Positions 9,004-19,565 of a DNA stretch of 56,364 nucleotides are shown here, piece after piece. Position numbers and translations under genes: made by a program. The stretch covers positions 1-56,364 of the forward strand of contig JACQYA010000132.1 of NCBI GenBank assembly GCA_016208425.1, given 5' to 3'. The number at the start of each line of letters is the position of its first letter. Position 1 is the first letter of the stretch. The notes below the pieces were generated by a model. The model had not been told where the DNA came from, did no database searches, and was given only the letters and a program-made list of their open reading frames with translations. This DNA is from Betaproteobacteria bacterium. Lineage in GTDB: Bacteria; Pseudomonadota; Gammaproteobacteria; Burkholderiales; Rhodocyclaceae.

Positions 9004-10233
9004 TCAGAAATTCTTTTCAAACCACGACTTCATGCGGCCAAACACCTGCTTTGCATCTCGCGTTTCACGCTCCTTCATGCCGCGCTTTTTCCGCGCTTGC
9101 GCTTCGAACAGCAAGCCGCAAGCGGTCGCGAACCTCGGGTTCTGCACCACGTCGGACAAAGCGCCATAGTACTTCGGCACCCCGAGGCGAACCGGCATAT
9201 GGAAAATTTCCTCGCCCAGCTCGATCATCCCCGGCATCACCGAAGCGCCGCCGGTCAGCACGATGCCGGAGGACAGCACGTCCTCGAAACCGGAACGGCG
9301 CAGCTCGGCCTGAATCAGCTCGAACAACTCCTCGACGCGCGGCTGGATAACGTCGGCCAGCGCGCGGCGCGAAAGCTTGCGCAAAGGCCGGTCATCGACG
9401 CCGACAACATCGAGCACATCTTCGGGATCGGCCAGTTGCGACAACGCGCAGCCGAACTTGCGCTTGATCTCTTCGGCCTCGCGCGTCGGCGTGCGCAGCG
9501 CCATCGCGATGTCGTTGGTAATCTGGTCGCCGGCGATCGGTATCACCGACGTATGGCGGATCGCACCCTGCGTCCACACCGCGAGATCCGTCGTCCCGCC
9601 GCCGATGTCGATCAAGCAGATACCCAGATCCTTTTCGTCCTCGGAAAGCACCGCGTAGCTCGACGCCAGCGGTTGCAGCACCAGGTCGTTCACTTCCAGC
9701 CCGCAATGGCGGACACACTTGACGATATTTTGCGCGGCGGAGACGGCGCCGGTGACGATGTGCACTTTCACTTCCAGGCGGAAGCCGCTCATGCCGATCG
9801 GCTCGCGGATACCGTCCTGGTCGTCGATGATGAATTCCTGCGTCAGGATGTGCAGGATCTCCTGATCGGCCGGAATCGGCATCGCGCGCGCCGTTTCGAT
9901 AACCCGGTCGATGTCCATCGGCGTCACTTCCTTATCCTTGATCGCCACCATTCCGTTCGAGTTGAAACTCTTGATGTGGCTACCGGCGATTCCGGTATAC
10001 ACATCCTTGACCTTGCAATCGGCCATCAGTTCGACTTCCTGGAGCACGCGCGAAATGGTGGCCACCGTCTCTTCGATATTGACCACCACGCCCTTGCGCA
10101 ATCCCCTGGACTCCTGCGATCCGATACCGATGACGTTGAACCGCCCCTCCGGCGTAATTTCGGCCACCAGCGCGACAATTTTCGACGTGCCGATGTCCAG
10201 TCCGACGATCAGATCCTTGCTATCCCTACTCAT
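9004..10233 (-). CDS. ftsA: Cell division protein FtsA
   Basis: FtsA is the actin-like ATPase that ties FtsZ filaments to the inner membrane. The 409-residue protein shows the phosphate-1 motif VGLDIGTSKI, the 1C domain that marks FtsA, the phosphate-2 motif LIDIGGGTTDL and the adenosine motif VLTGGASVMPG. It ends in an amphipathic helix (FGRMKSWFEKNF), the membrane-targeting sequence. The start codon overlaps the ftsQ stop by one base (TAATG), so translation is likely coupled. Confidence 0.98.
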   Translation of the reverse strand: MSRDSKDLIVGLDIGTSKIVALVAEITPEGRFNVIGIGSQESRGLRKGVVVNIEETVATISRVLQEVELMADCKVKDVYTGIAGSHIKSFNSNGMVAIKDKEVTPMDIDRVIETARAMPIPADQEILHILTQEFIIDDQDGIREPIGMSGFRLEVKVHIVTGAVSAAQNIVKCVRHCGLEVNDLVLQPLASSYAVLSEDEKDLGICLIDIGGGTTDLAVWTQGAIRHTSVIPIAGDQITNDIAMALRTPTREAEEIKRKFGCALSQLADPEDVLDVVGVDDRPLRKLSRRALADVIQPRVEELFELIQAELRRSGFEDVLSSGIVLTGGASVMPGMIELGEEIFHMPVRLGVPKYYGALSDVVQNPRFATACGLLFEAQARKKRGMKERETRDAKQVFGRMKSWFEKNF

Positions 10234-10988
10234 TATCTTCCCCTGGCTTCATGGCTTGCGCCGCTCGCAACATTCGCAAACCGGAGCGCGAATCCGTTCG
10301 GGTAACGCATATCGACCGCGAGCGGCCGCGTCCGGCGAGCGTCCGACAAGGTCGGATAAACCTCGGCAAAACGCTGCATGCGAACGCTGATCGGCGCCTT
10401 GGCCTGTTCGCGCCCCAACTCGACGTGCATGCCGTCTTCCAGGCTCAAAAACCACGCCAGGCGCGGCGAAAGAACAACTTTTTCCGGGCGCCGGCCGACC
10501 GGCCGCAGAATTCGCGAAAACTCCTCGTAATAGCGTAGCACTTCCATCGAAGAACCCGCCGGCCCGCTCAGACGTGGCAGGGGGATGTCGCGCGTCAACG
10601 TGGCGGCGAACACTTCGCCGAAGGTGTTCACCAGATAGCTTGCCCCGTCGCCCCAGCGCGCGGCCGGCCGATGCTCTTCGATCCTGACTTCCAGGCGCGC
10701 CGGCCACTGGCGCCGAACTTCCGCGTGGCGCACCCAGGGAAGTTTCTCCAGCGACTGGCGCAGTGTCTCCAGGTTGATGCTGAAAAAGTTGCCGCGCAGC
10801 AGGCCGGCCACAGAGCGCTCGATTTCCCCGCGCCGCACCTCTTCCAGCCCGTGCATGACGACCACTTCGCGCACCGGGAACCAGGGCATGCGCATTCCCC
10901 ACAAGACGCCGGCGACCAGCAGCGCGGCGGCGGCCGCCACGAAGAGCAGGTCGGAAACGGCGTTCATCAGTTGCGGTTTGTGCCACAT
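10233..10988 (-). CDS. ftsQ: Cell division protein FtsQ
   Basis: FtsQ is a bitopic divisome protein that joins FtsB and FtsL. The 251-residue sequence has a short cytoplasmic start, one transmembrane helix at about residues 11-30 (VSDLLFVAAAAALLVAGVLW), a POTRA domain (FPVREVVVMHG to the ARLEVRIEEHRPAARW strand, about 37-112) and the beta domain that ends near FANVASGASHEARGR. It lies 3 bases after ddlB and overlaps ftsA by one base. Confidence 0.95.
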   Translation of the reverse strand: MWHKPQLMNAVSDLLFVAAAAALLVAGVLWGMRMPWFPVREVVVMHGLEEVRRGEIERSVAGLLRGNFFSINLETLRQSLEKLPWVRHAEVRRQWPARLEVRIEEHRPAARWGDGASYLVNTFGEVFAATLTRDIPLPRLSGPAGSSMEVLRYYEEFSRILRPVGRRPEKVVLSPRLAWFLSLEDGMHVELGREQAKAPISVRMQRFAEVYPTLSDARRTRPLAVDMRYPNGFALRFANVASGASHEARGR

Positions 10989-10991
10989 CGC

Positions 10992-11930
10992 TCATCCCGG
11001 CGCGGCCAGCGCGAGCACGCGCAGCACGAGGTCGTCGTAGGAAATACCGGCCGCGCGGGCCGACATCGGCACCAGCGAGTGGTCGGTCATTCCCGGCGAG
11101 GTGTTGACTTCGAGAAAATACGGCGCCCCCGCCTCGTCCATCAGAAAGTCGACCCGTCCCCAGCCGCGTCCGCCAACTATGCGGAAGGCCTCTAGCGCCT
11201 GCTGCCGGAGCGCGGTTTCGCGTGCCTCCGGCAACCCGCACGGGCAAAGATAGGCCGTATCGTCGCGCAAGTATTTCGCGTCGTAATCGTAGAACTCGTT
11301 TGCCGGCTCGATCTTGACGATGGGTAGCGCGCTGTCGCCCAAGATGGCGACCGTGTACTCGCCGCCGAGAATCGCCCGCTCGGCAATAACCTTGTCGTCG
11401 TATTGGCGCGCCGTGCGGTAGGCGGCCCCCAGCTCTCCCGCGCGGCGGACTTTGGAGATGCCGATCGAAGAACCTTCGCGGGCCGGTTTGACGAAAACCG
11501 GTAGCCCCGGGAGCCCCAATTCCCGTTCGATCCGGGCGAAATCGCTGGCGTCGTCGAGCAGCGCGAACTCCGGCACCGGAAGCCCGACCGAGCGCCACAG
11601 CAACTTGGTGCGCCACTTGTCCATGCCGAGCGCCGAGGCCATTACGCCGCTGCCGGTGTAAGGGATGCCCATCAGTTCCAGCGCGCCCTGTATCGTCCCG
11701 TCTTCGCCGTGGCGCCCGTGCAGCGCGATGAAAGCGCGGTCGAACGCGGACAGCTCGTCGAGCTTGCGCTCCGCCGGGTCGAAAGCCTGCGCGTCGACGC
11801 CCCGTCTCGAGAGAGCCGCCAGCACGCGCGAACCGCTGTTGAGCGAGACATCGCGCTCCGCCGAACGACCGCCGAGCAGCACGGCGACTTTTCCGAAGTC
11901 TTCTGGTTTCATCGCATCGATCTCAGACAT
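10992..11930 (-). CDS. ddlB: D-alanine--D-alanine ligase
   Basis: This 312-residue ATP-grasp enzyme makes D-Ala-D-Ala for the peptidoglycan stem. The N-terminal [19 protein letters not shown] segment, the [14 protein letters not shown] loop, the [10 protein letters not shown] omega-loop region and the [13 protein letters not shown] end of the ATP-grasp fold are all present. The first 8 bases overlap the end of murC. It is the dcw-linked copy, hence the B designation. Confidence 0.97.
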   Translation of the reverse strand: MSEIDAMKPEDFGKVAVLLGGRSAERDVSLNSGSRVLAALSRRGVDAQAFDPAERKLDELSAFDRAFIALHGRHGEDGTIQGALELMGIPYTGSGVMASALGMDKWRTKLLWRSVGLPVPEFALLDDASDFARIERELGLPGLPVFVKPAREGSSIGISKVRRAGELGAAYRTARQYDDKVIAERAILGGEYTVAILGDSALPIVKIEPANEFYDYDAKYLRDDTAYLCPCGLPEARETALRQQALEAFRIVGGRGWGRVDFLMDEAGAPYFLEVNTSPGMTDHSLVPMSARAAGISYDDLVLRVLALAAPG

Positions 11931-13335
11931 GGCTCACCTTGTTTGTTGCCCCGTCGCCTATTTTTCCGGGGACGCTCCCGATCGAGCCAGCACCCATCGT
12001 CAGCACCACGTCACCGTCGCGCGCGATGCCGAATATCGCTTGCGGCATGTCGGCGATGTCCTCGACGAAAACGGGTTCTACCTTTCCCGCGACGCGCAGC
12101 GCGCGGGCCAGCGCCCGACCGTCGGCAGCCACGATGGGCGGCTCGCCGGCGGCATAGACTTCGGCGAGCAGCAGCGCGTCCGCCCCGTTGAGCACTTTCA
12201 CGAAATCCTCGAAACAGTCGCGCGTGCGCGAAAAGCGGTGCGGCTGAAAGGCGAGCACCAGCCGCCGGCCGGGAAACGCGCCGCGCGCAGCGGCCAGCGT
12301 GGCCGCCATCTCGGTCGGATGGTGCCCGTAATCGTCGATCAGCGCGAACGCGCCGCCCGAGGGAAGCACCACGTCTCCGTGCCGCTGGAAGCGGCGGCCG
12401 ACCCCGCGAAACTCGGCCAGCGCCTTGGCGATAGCCGCGTCGGAAACGCCGACTTCGGTGGCCACGGCGATCGACGCCAGCGCGTTGAGCACGTTGTGCA
12501 TACCCGGCAGGTTGAGCGTCACCGGGAAACGGCTGACGCTACCGTTGACGCGCACGCAATCGAACGTCATTTGCCCGTCCCGCGCGACGACGTTTTCGGC
12601 GCGCACGTTCGCGGTCGCGCCGAAGCCGTAGGTCACGATCTGTTTGGCGACTTGCGGCGCGATCTCGCGCACGTTGGCGTCATCGGCGCAGAGCACCGCG
12701 ACACCGTAAAACGGCAAGCGCTGCAGGAAGTCCACGAACGCCTGCTTGAGCCGCCCGAAATCGTGGCCGTAGGTCTCCATGTGATCGGCGTCGATGTTGG
12801 TGACAACCGAGATCACCGGCGACAGGAAGAGGAAGGACGCATCCGACTCGTCGGCCTCGGCCACCAAAAAATCGCCAGTCCCCAGGCGGGCGTTGGCGCC
12901 GGCCGCGTTGAGGCGGCCGCCGATGACGAAGGTCGGATCCAGCCCGCCCTCGGCCAGAATCGAGGCCACGAGACTGGTCGTCGTCGTCTTGCCGTGCGTT
13001 CCGGCGACGGCGATACCCTGCTTCAAACGCATGAGTTCGGCCAGCATCTGCGCGCGCGGCACGACCGGCGCCTTGCGTTCCCGCGCCGCGACGACCTCCG
13101 GGTTATCCTCCCTGACGGCCGTCGAGACGACGACGGCGTCGGCACCGGCGACGTTTTCGGCGGCGTGCCCGAGCATCGTCCGCACGCCCAGCGACGCCAG
13201 CCGCCTCGTCGTCGCGCTGTCGGCCAAATCGGAGCCGCTGACCGCGAAACCCAAGTTGGCCAGCACCTCGGCGATGCCGCTCATCCCCGAGCCGCCGATA
13301 CCGACGAAGTGAATATTTTTTACCTTGTGTTTCAT
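11923..13335 (-). CDS. murC: UDP-N-acetylmuramate--L-alanine ligase MurC
   Basis: MurC adds L-alanine to UDP-MurNAc. The 470-residue protein has the N-terminal Rossmann motif [17 protein letters not shown], the ATP loop [10 protein letters not shown], the central [10 protein letters not shown] motif, the [13 protein letters not shown] block and the C-terminal [10 protein letters not shown] motif. The ATG at 13335 overlaps the murG stop codon (ATGA), which fixes the start; the frame is open far upstream only because of the high GC content. Confidence 0.98.
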   Translation of the reverse strand: MKHKVKNIHFVGIGGSGMSGIAEVLANLGFAVSGSDLADSATTRRLASLGVRTMLGHAAENVAGADAVVVSTAVREDNPEVVAARERKAPVVPRAQMLAELMRLKQGIAVAGTHGKTTTTSLVASILAEGGLDPTFVIGGRLNAAGANARLGTGDFLVAEADESDASFLFLSPVISVVTNIDADHMETYGHDFGRLKQAFVDFLQRLPFYGVAVLCADDANVREIAPQVAKQIVTYGFGATANVRAENVVARDGQMTFDCVRVNGSVSRFPVTLNLPGMHNVLNALASIAVATEVGVSDAAIAKALAEFRGVGRRFQRHGDVVLPSGGAFALIDDYGHHPTEMAATLAAARGAFPGRRLVLAFQPHRFSRTRDCFEDFVKVLNGADALLLAEVYAAGEPPIVAADGRALARALRVAGKVEPVFVEDIADMPQAIFGIARDGDVVLTMGAGSIGSVPGKIGDGATNKVSHV

Positions 13336-14462
13336 TTCACACGTACCTCGTACTGCTTTTCGCGGTGCCTCTTGGACGGCGTCGAGCATAACGCCTCGCA
13401 AACCGCCGCGACGGCGGCCGTCGCGCCCGGCTTCGCCAGTTGGCGCGCCCTTCCGGCAATCTGCAACAACTGGCCGCGCGTGTAGTGCTTTATCCGGCTG
13501 ACCGATTCCGGCGTGAATTCTTCCTGCGGCAGCAAGATGGCGCCGCCGACCGACGCCAGGAAGCGGGCGTTGCTCGTCTGGTGGTCGTCGGCCGCCGAAG
13601 GGAACGGCACGAGAATGCTGGCGACACCGCTCGCCGCCAGTTCGGCGATGGTCAGCGCACCCGCGCGACAGATGACCAGATCGGCCCAATCGTAAGCCCC
13701 GGCCATGTCTTCGATGAAGGGGACGCAATGCGCCTCGACGCCGGCCAGCCCGTAGTTCTTCTGCAATGTTTCCAGATGGCGCTCGCCCGCCTGATGTACC
13801 ACCGACGGCCTTTGCGCGACGGGGATCAGCGCCAGCCCTTTGGGCACCACCTCGTTGAATATCGACGCGCCCAGGCTGCCGCCGACCACCAGCAGCCGGA
13901 GCGGCTCCCCGGTGCCCATCCGGTAGGCGAAGCGTTCGCCCGGTTCCGGCATCTGCGCGATTTCCGGGCGCACCGGGTTGCCGGTCCAGACCGCTTTCGG
14001 TAACACGTTCGGGAAACCGCAAACGACCCGCTCGGCGATTCTTGCCAGCACCCGGTTGGCCATTCCGGCAACCGAATTCTGTTCGTGGATAACCAACGGG
14101 CAGCCGAGCAGCGCAGCCATCATTCCGCCCGGAAAGGACATGTAGCCGCCCATGCCCAACACCACATCGGGCTGTATCCGGCGTACTTCTTTCAGCGCCT
14201 GCCAGAAACCGGAGAGCAGGTTGAAGGGCAGCAACAGCTTGCGCAGCAGGCCTTTGCCGCGCAGCGCGGCAAAGCGCACCCAGGCCATTTCGTAGCCGCG
14301 CGCGGGCACCAGGCGCGCCTCCATCCCGTCCGGGTGCCCCATCCAAACCACCCGCCAGCCACGGATCTTCAGCAGATCGGCGACGGCCAGCCCGGGGAAA
14401 ACGTGGCCGCCGGTACCGCCGGCCATGACCAGCAGCGTTTTGCGCAACGCGTTGGCACTCAT
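13332..14462 (-). CDS. murG: UDP-GlcNAc transferase MurG (lipid II synthesis)
   Basis: MurG transfers GlcNAc from UDP-GlcNAc to lipid I on the inner face of the cytoplasmic membrane. The 376-residue protein has the G-loop [16 protein letters not shown] (about 13-28), the second G-loop [12 protein letters not shown], the [12 protein letters not shown] segment, the GGSLGAS loop and the donor-site [11 protein letters not shown] motif. The start ATG overlaps the ftsW stop (ATGA), and the stop overlaps murC in the same way. The last 30 residues, rich in Lys and Arg, extend slightly past the usual end. Confidence 0.97.
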   Translation of the reverse strand: MSANALRKTLLVMAGGTGGHVFPGLAVADLLKIRGWRVVWMGHPDGMEARLVPARGYEMAWVRFAALRGKGLLRKLLLPFNLLSGFWQALKEVRRIQPDVVLGMGGYMSFPGGMMAALLGCPLVIHEQNSVAGMANRVLARIAERVVCGFPNVLPKAVWTGNPVRPEIAQMPEPGERFAYRMGTGEPLRLLVVGGSLGASIFNEVVPKGLALIPVAQRPSVVHQAGERHLETLQKNYGLAGVEAHCVPFIEDMAGAYDWADLVICRAGALTIAELAASGVASILVPFPSAADDHQTSNARFLASVGGAILLPQEEFTPESVSRIKHYTRGQLLQIAGRARQLAKPGATAAVAAVCEALCSTPSKRHREKQYEVRVK

Positions 14463-15622
14463 AGCTTTACCCCGCGCATCACCTGGCGGTTCTCCCAATC
14501 GACCCGCAACAGAACGGCCAGCGCCACGCAGTTGGCGACCATCCCGGAACCGCCGAAGCTCATCAGGGGCAGCGTCAGCCCTTTGGTCGGCAGCAGCCCC
14601 ATGTTGACGCCCATGTTGATGAAGCCCTGCACGCCCAGCCACATGCCGACGCCCTGGGCGACCAGCGCCGGATACAGGCGTTCGAGCGCGACGGCCTGGC
14701 GCCCGATGACGAAAGCGCGCTGGACGACCAGCCCCATCAGGACAATCACCGAGAGAACGCCGGCGAACCCCAGTTCTTCGGCGATCACCGCCAGCAGAAA
14801 GTCGGTGTGCGCTTCGGGCAGATAGAACAGTTTTTCGATGCTGGCACCCAGGCCGACACCGAGGAATTCGCCCCGCCCGAACGCGATCAGGGCGTGCGAG
14901 AGCTGGTAGCCCCGGCCGAAAGCATCGGTCCACGGATCCATGAAACCGAAGATGCGGTCGCGCCGGTAAGGCGACACGACAATCAATACGGCGAACGCCG
15001 CGATCAGCAAAACGATCAGCACGGCAAACAGGCGCGCGCGCATGCCGCCCAGAAAGAGGATGCCGATAGCCACCGAAATGATGACCACGAAGGCGCCAAA
15101 GTCCGGCTCCTTGAGCAACAGGATGCCGACTGCGACGAGCGCGGCGGCCAGCGGCAGGAAAGCTTTCTTCAGATCGCCCATGTACTCCATCTTGCGCACC
15201 GTGTAGTCGGCCGCGTAAAGCACGGCGAACAGCTTCATCAGCTCGGACGGTTGCAGGTTGGCGACGCCCAGCGAAAGCCAGCGGCGCGCGCCGTTGACGT
15301 CGCGGCCGATACCGGGAACCAGCACCAGAACGAGCAGGGCGAACCCGGCGACGAACAGCCAGGGGGCGAGCTGCTGCCAGGCCGACAGCGGCACCTGGAA
15401 AGCGAACGCCGCCGCGACCAGGGCAACCGACAGGAAGACGCCGTGGCGAACCAGATAGTAGGCCGGCTGATGGCCGGTCGCGGCGGCGGCTTCCGCCGTG
15501 GCGATCGACGCCGAGTAGACCATGACCATACCCATCATGAGCAATACGAGGGCGCTCCAAAGAAGCACCAGATCCACTTCGGAACCGGTTTGCCGGCGCG
15601 CGTCGGAAGTGCCGGCCATCAT
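14459..15622 (-). CDS. ftsW: Septal peptidoglycan polymerase FtsW (SEDS family)
   Basis: FtsW is the SEDS glycosyltransferase that polymerises septal glycan with FtsI. The 387-residue protein has about ten membrane helices, the loop after the third with [21 protein letters not shown], and the SEDS signatures [20 protein letters not shown] and [16 protein letters not shown] before the large periplasmic loop and helices 8-10 ([14 protein letters not shown]). The first ATG overlaps the murD stop (ATGA) and follows a GGAGGG ribosome site; a second ATG comes right after it. Confidence 0.97.
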   Translation of the reverse strand: MMAGTSDARRQTGSEVDLVLLWSALVLLMMGMVMVYSASIATAEAAAATGHQPAYYLVRHGVFLSVALVAAAFAFQVPLSAWQQLAPWLFVAGFALLVLVLVPGIGRDVNGARRWLSLGVANLQPSELMKLFAVLYAADYTVRKMEYMGDLKKAFLPLAAALVAVGILLLKEPDFGAFVVIISVAIGILFLGGMRARLFAVLIVLLIAAFAVLIVVSPYRRDRIFGFMDPWTDAFGRGYQLSHALIAFGRGEFLGVGLGASIEKLFYLPEAHTDFLLAVIAEELGFAGVLSVIVLMGLVVQRAFVIGRQAVALERLYPALVAQGVGMWLGVQGFINMGVNMGLLPTKGLTLPLMSFGGSGMVANCVALAVLLRVDWENRQVMRGVKL

Positions 15623-17010
15623 GCCGCCCTCCGTTCGAGGTCGCGCACCGCGCCGACGAACACTTCGGCCCGATGCGCGTAATTGCGGTACATGTCGAAG
15701 CTGGCGCAGGCCGGCGAAAGCAGCACGGCGTCGCCGCGCCGCGCTTGCTGGGCGCACCAGTTCACGGCTGCCGACATGTCGGCGCAACGCTGCGCCGGCA
15801 CGCCGCAACCGCCGATTGCGCCGGCGATGATTTCGGCGTCGCGCCCGATCAGCGCGACGGCGCGCGCATGTTGCGACAAGGCTTCCCCGAGCGGCGAAAA
15901 ATCCTGCCCCTTGCCTTCGCCGCCGAGTATCAGCACCACTTTCCGGCCCAAGCCCCGGAGCGCGGCGAGCGTCGCCCCGACATTGGTTCCCTTGGAATCG
16001 TCGTAATAGGCGACACCGCCGATTTCGGCGACCAGCTCGACACGGTGCGGCAGCCCGCCGAACGCGGCCAGCGCCGGGATCACCTCGGCGGCCCCGATGC
16101 CGAGCGCCCCGCACAGCGCCAACGCGGCCATCGCGTTGGCCGCATTGTGCGACCCGACCAGTTTCAAGTCGGCCAGCGCGATCAGCTTCTCGCCGCCGCG
16201 CACGATATTGCCGTCGGCCAGACCGTAATCGGCCGGACGCGGCGGCGGGTTCAGGCCGAAAGTGACCATTTTTCGGCCGCGGCGACCGCAAGCCAGGCTG
16301 CGGTCGTCGTCGCGGTTGAGCACCATCGTGCCCGCCCGCCCCGCGCTGGCCTGGAAGACGCGCGACTTGGCGGCGGCGTAAGTGTCCATGCCGGAATAGC
16401 GGTCGAGGTGATCCTCGCTGACGTTGAGCACGGTGGCTGCGCCGGCGTCGAGCGTGTGGGTCGTTTCGAGCTGGAAACTGGAACGCTCCAGCACCCAGAT
16501 CTCGGGCAGACCGCCGGCGTCGATGGCGTCCATCAGCGCGTCGAGAGCGGCCGGGCCGATGTTTCCGGCAACCGCGGTTTTCCGGCCGGCCGCCGCGCAT
16601 AGCGCGCCGGTCAGCGCGGTGGTCGTCGTCTTGCCGTTGCTGCCGGTAATGGCGGCGATATTTGCTTGCGGCGCCAGGCGACGGACGCCCCGGACGAAAA
16701 GTTCGATTTCGGAAACGATGGGAACGCCCCGCGCGATCGCCTGTTGCACCAATGTCTCTTGTACCGGCACACCGGGCGAAATGGCGATCAGGTCGATATT
16801 GGCAAAATTGGCGGCGAACCTTTCGCCGGCGAAGAGTCCCGCGTAAATCTCGGCGCCGGGAACGGCAGCGCGCAGCGCGTCGCGGTTCGGCGGCTGCCGG
16901 CGGCTGTCGGCGACACGGACGCGCGCGCCCTGGCGCGACAGCCACCGCGCCATCGCCAGGCCGCTCTCGCCGAGGCCCAGCACCAGTGCGCGTTTGCCCT
17001 TTAGTTCCAT
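15619..17010 (-). CDS. murD: UDP-N-acetylmuramoyl-L-alanine--D-glutamate ligase MurD
   Basis: MurD adds D-glutamate. The 463-residue protein has the VLGLGESGLAMARWL Rossmann start, the ATP loop [11 protein letters not shown], the NVSEDHLDRY motif and the C-terminal DDSKGTNVGAT and LSPACASFDMY motifs. One small oddity is VLERSSFQLE, where the family usually has Leu, not Arg, before the two serines. An 84-base gap with no recognisable gene separates it from mraY upstream, the largest gap in the dcw cluster. Confidence 0.97.
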   Translation of the reverse strand: MELKGKRALVLGLGESGLAMARWLSRQGARVRVADSRRQPPNRDALRAAVPGAEIYAGLFAGERFAANFANIDLIAISPGVPVQETLVQQAIARGVPIVSEIELFVRGVRRLAPQANIAAITGSNGKTTTTALTGALCAAAGRKTAVAGNIGPAALDALMDAIDAGGLPEIWVLERSSFQLETTHTLDAGAATVLNVSEDHLDRYSGMDTYAAAKSRVFQASAGRAGTMVLNRDDDRSLACGRRGRKMVTFGLNPPPRPADYGLADGNIVRGGEKLIALADLKLVGSHNAANAMAALALCGALGIGAAEVIPALAAFGGLPHRVELVAEIGGVAYYDDSKGTNVGATLAALRGLGRKVVLILGGEGKGQDFSPLGEALSQHARAVALIGRDAEIIAGAIGGCGVPAQRCADMSAAVNWCAQQARRGDAVLLSPACASFDMYRNYAHRAEVFVGAVRDLERRAA

Positions 17011-17094
17011 GCGCCCTCCTGCCGGGCCGCCCCAAAGAAGGGCGCCGCCCCCTGGGAGGACAGCGAACGGAGTGGGCGTGGGGACTGTTTCATC

Positions 17095-18183
17095 TCAGCG
17101 CAGTTTCAATGTCGAGAGGCCGGCCAGCACCAGCATGATGGTGATGATCCAAAAGCGGACGACGACCTGCGTCTCCTTCCAGCCGCCCAGTTCGTAGTGG
17201 TGGTGCAACGGCGCCATGCGGAAAATGCGCTTGCCGCCCGTGTATTTGAAATAGAGCACTTGCGCCGCCACCGACAAGGTTTCGGCGACAAAGACGCCGC
17301 CCATGATCGCGAGCACGATCTCCTGGCGCACGATGACGGCGACGACGCCGAGCGCGGCGCCCAGCGCCAGAGCCCCCACGTCGCCCATGAACACTTCCGC
17401 CGGGTAGGCGTTGAACCAGAGAAAGCCGAGACCGGCACCGGCCATCGCACCGAGAAAAACGGCCAGTTCTCCGGCGCCGGGGATGTAGGGCATGAGCAGG
17501 TACTTGGCGTAAACCGAATTGCCGGCAACGTAGGCGAAAATGGCGAGCGCGGCGGCGATCATCACCGCCGGCATGATCGCCAGACCATCCAGCCCGTCGG
17601 TCAGGTTCACCGCGTTGCTGGTGCCGACGATGACGAAGTAGGTCAGCGCGATGAAACCGATCACGCCCAGCGGATAGGAAACGGTTTTGAAGAAGGGAAC
17701 GATCAGTTCGAGCTGCGCCGGCACGGTCGCCGTCATCCCCAGATAGATCGCGACGATCAGACCGATCACCGATTGCCAGAAATACTTCCAGCGGCTGGCC
17801 AGCCCTTTCGGGTCGCGGTAGACCACCTTTTTCCAGTCGTCAACCCAGCCGATGGCGCCGAAACCAAGCGTGACGATCAGCACGACCCACACATAGCGGT
17901 TGGTCAGGTCTCCCCACAACAGCGTCGTGATGCCGATCGCAATCAGGATCAGCGCGCCGCCCATCGTCGGAGTGCCGGACTTGACGAGGTGCGTCTGTGG
18001 CCCATCCTGGCGTACCGCCTGCCCGATCTTCTTGGCCGCCAGCCAGCGGATGACGCGCGGCCCGGCCATGAAGGAGATGACGAGAGCGGTCATCGCCGCC
18101 AGCACGGTGCGCAAGGTGATGTAGCCGAACACGTTGAAACCGCGTATTTCCTGCCCCAACCATTGTGCGAGCATCAGCAGCAT
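17095..18183 (-). CDS. mraY: Phospho-N-acetylmuramoyl-pentapeptide transferase MraY
   Basis: MraY makes lipid I from UDP-MurNAc-pentapeptide and undecaprenyl phosphate. The 362-residue integral membrane protein has ten helices, the [17 protein letters not shown] loop, the catalytic-site GWVDDWKK (adjacent aspartates) and [10 protein letters not shown] motifs, the FMGDVG aspartate and the cytosolic [10 protein letters not shown] histidine triad. Its first 10 bases overlap the 3' end of murF. Confidence 0.98.
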   Translation of the reverse strand: MLLMLAQWLGQEIRGFNVFGYITLRTVLAAMTALVISFMAGPRVIRWLAAKKIGQAVRQDGPQTHLVKSGTPTMGGALILIAIGITTLLWGDLTNRYVWVVLIVTLGFGAIGWVDDWKKVVYRDPKGLASRWKYFWQSVIGLIVAIYLGMTATVPAQLELIVPFFKTVSYPLGVIGFIALTYFVIVGTSNAVNLTDGLDGLAIMPAVMIAAALAIFAYVAGNSVYAKYLLMPYIPGAGELAVFLGAMAGAGLGFLWFNAYPAEVFMGDVGALALGAALGVVAVIVRQEIVLAIMGGVFVAETLSVAAQVLYFKYTGGKRIFRMAPLHHHYELGGWKETQVVVRFWIITIMLVLAGLSTLKLR

Positions 18184-19565
18184 GATGCGCTCTCCGCTTC
18201 GGCCCGCGCCATGATCGCCTGCACCACCCGCTCCATGCGCATGAAGCGCGAACCTTTGACGAGCACGGTCGCATCCGGCGCCAGCTCGGCCTTGAGCGCC
18301 TTTATCAGGTCGTCTATTTTTTTGAAATGCCGTCCGCCGGCGCCGAAATTATGGGCCGCCAAACGGCTGCACTCGCCCAGAGCAAACAGCCGGTCTACGC
18401 CCTGGCTCTTGGCGTAGCCGCCGATTTCGTCGTGGAGCTGGCCGCTCATCCAGCCCAGTTCGCCCATGTCGCCGAGCACCAGGATCTTCTTGCCGACGGT
18501 CGCCGCCAGCACATCGATGGCGGCGCGCACCGAGTCGGGGTTGGCGTTGTAGGTATCGTCGAGCAGCACCGCGCCGCCCATGCCAACCAGTCGCTGCAAA
18601 CGGCCATTTATGCCCCGGAATGCGGCCAGCCCGTCACGCACCGCCGCCAGCGATACGCCGGCCGCCAGCGCGGCGGCGGCGGCGGCGATGGCGTTGCGGG
18701 CATTGTGCGAACCCGGCAAGGCCAAACCGACCTCGACCTGCTCGTCCCGATACGATACGACGAGGCGCGTTTCCAGCCCGTGCAAGACGTAGCCGCCCCG
18801 GACATCGGCCGGCGATTCCAGCGCAAAAGTCATCGTCCGCCGAGCACCGCTCTGCGCCCGCCACAGATCCGCCCACTCGTCCGCCGCGTCGAACACGGCG
18901 ACTCCGGTTTCGCCCAGGCTCGCGTAGATTGCCCCCTTTTCCCGCGCAATCGTCTCCAGCGTTCCCATCCCGGCCAGATGCGCGCGCTGCACGTTCGTCA
19001 CCAGCGCCACGCCGGGGCGTGCAAGACCCGCCAGATAGGCGATTTCTCCGGGGCGGTTCATGCCCAGCTCGACGATGACCGCGCGGTGTGCCGCGCTCAT
19101 CCCGAGCAGCGTGAGCGGCAAGCCGATGTCGTTGTTGAAATTTCCCCGCGTCGCCAGAACCGCATCGCCGAAAGCCGCCTCCAGGATGCTGGCGATCATC
19201 TCCTTGGTCGTCGTCTTGCCGTTGCTGCCGGTTACGGCGATCAAGGGCGGCGCAAAGCGGCCACGCCAGTTGGCGGCCAGAGCGCCCAGCGCGAGGCGGG
19301 TATCGGCCACGGCGATCAGCGGCAAAGCGGCCGCTCCGAGTTTTTCCACGGTGTCGGCCGCCACCACGGCCGCCGCCGCGCCGCGTTCCCCGGCGGCTGC
19401 GACAAACTCGTGGCCGTCGAACTTGTCGCCGCGCAACGCGAAGAACAGTTGGCCGGGCGCGATATTGCGGCTATCGGTCGACACGCCGGAGAAGCCGGCA
19501 TTCTCGCCATGCAAGGCGCCACCCATCGCGGCGGCGGCAGCGAAAAGATCCATGTTGACGCTCAT
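18174..19565 (-). CDS. murF: UDP-MurNAc-tripeptide--D-alanyl-D-alanine ligase MurF
   Basis: MurF adds the D-Ala-D-Ala dipeptide to complete the pentapeptide. The 463-residue protein has the [18 protein letters not shown] uridine-binding start, the ATP loop [38 protein letters not shown] and the C-terminal [10 protein letters not shown] motif. The ATG overlaps the murE stop (ATGA). Confidence 0.97.
   Translation of the reverse strand: MSVNMDLFAAAAAMGGALHGENAGFSGVSTDSRNIAPGQLFFALRGDKFDGHEFVAAAGERGAAAAVVAADTVEKLGAAALPLIAVADTRLALGALAANWRGRFAPPLIAVTGSNGKTTTKEMIASILEAAFGDAVLATRGNFNNDIGLPLTLLGMSAAHRAVIVELGMNRPGEIAYLAGLARPGVALVTNVQRAHLAGMGTLETIAREKGAIYASLGETGVAVFDAADEWADLWRAQSGARRTMTFALESPADVRGGYVLHGLETRLVVSYRDEQVEVGLALPGSHNARNAIAAAAAALAAGVSLAAVRDGLAAFRGINGRLQRLVGMGGAVLLDDTYNANPDSVRAAIDVLAATVGKKILVLGDMGELGWMSGQLHDEIGGYAKSQGVDRLFALGECSRLAAHNFGAGGRHFKKIDDLIKALKAELAPDATVLVKGSRFMRMERVVQAIMARAEAESASCC

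Noticed and set aside
7915-10305. A plus-strand open frame of 796 codons opposite ftsZ and ftsA
   Set aside because: It is the shadow of two certain genes and has no ribosome site or recognisable domain.
17071-17083. Two GTGGG words in the murD-mraY gap, considered as extra MraZ boxes
   Set aside because: They lie on the other strand, are 6 bases apart, not 10, and have no promoter next to them.
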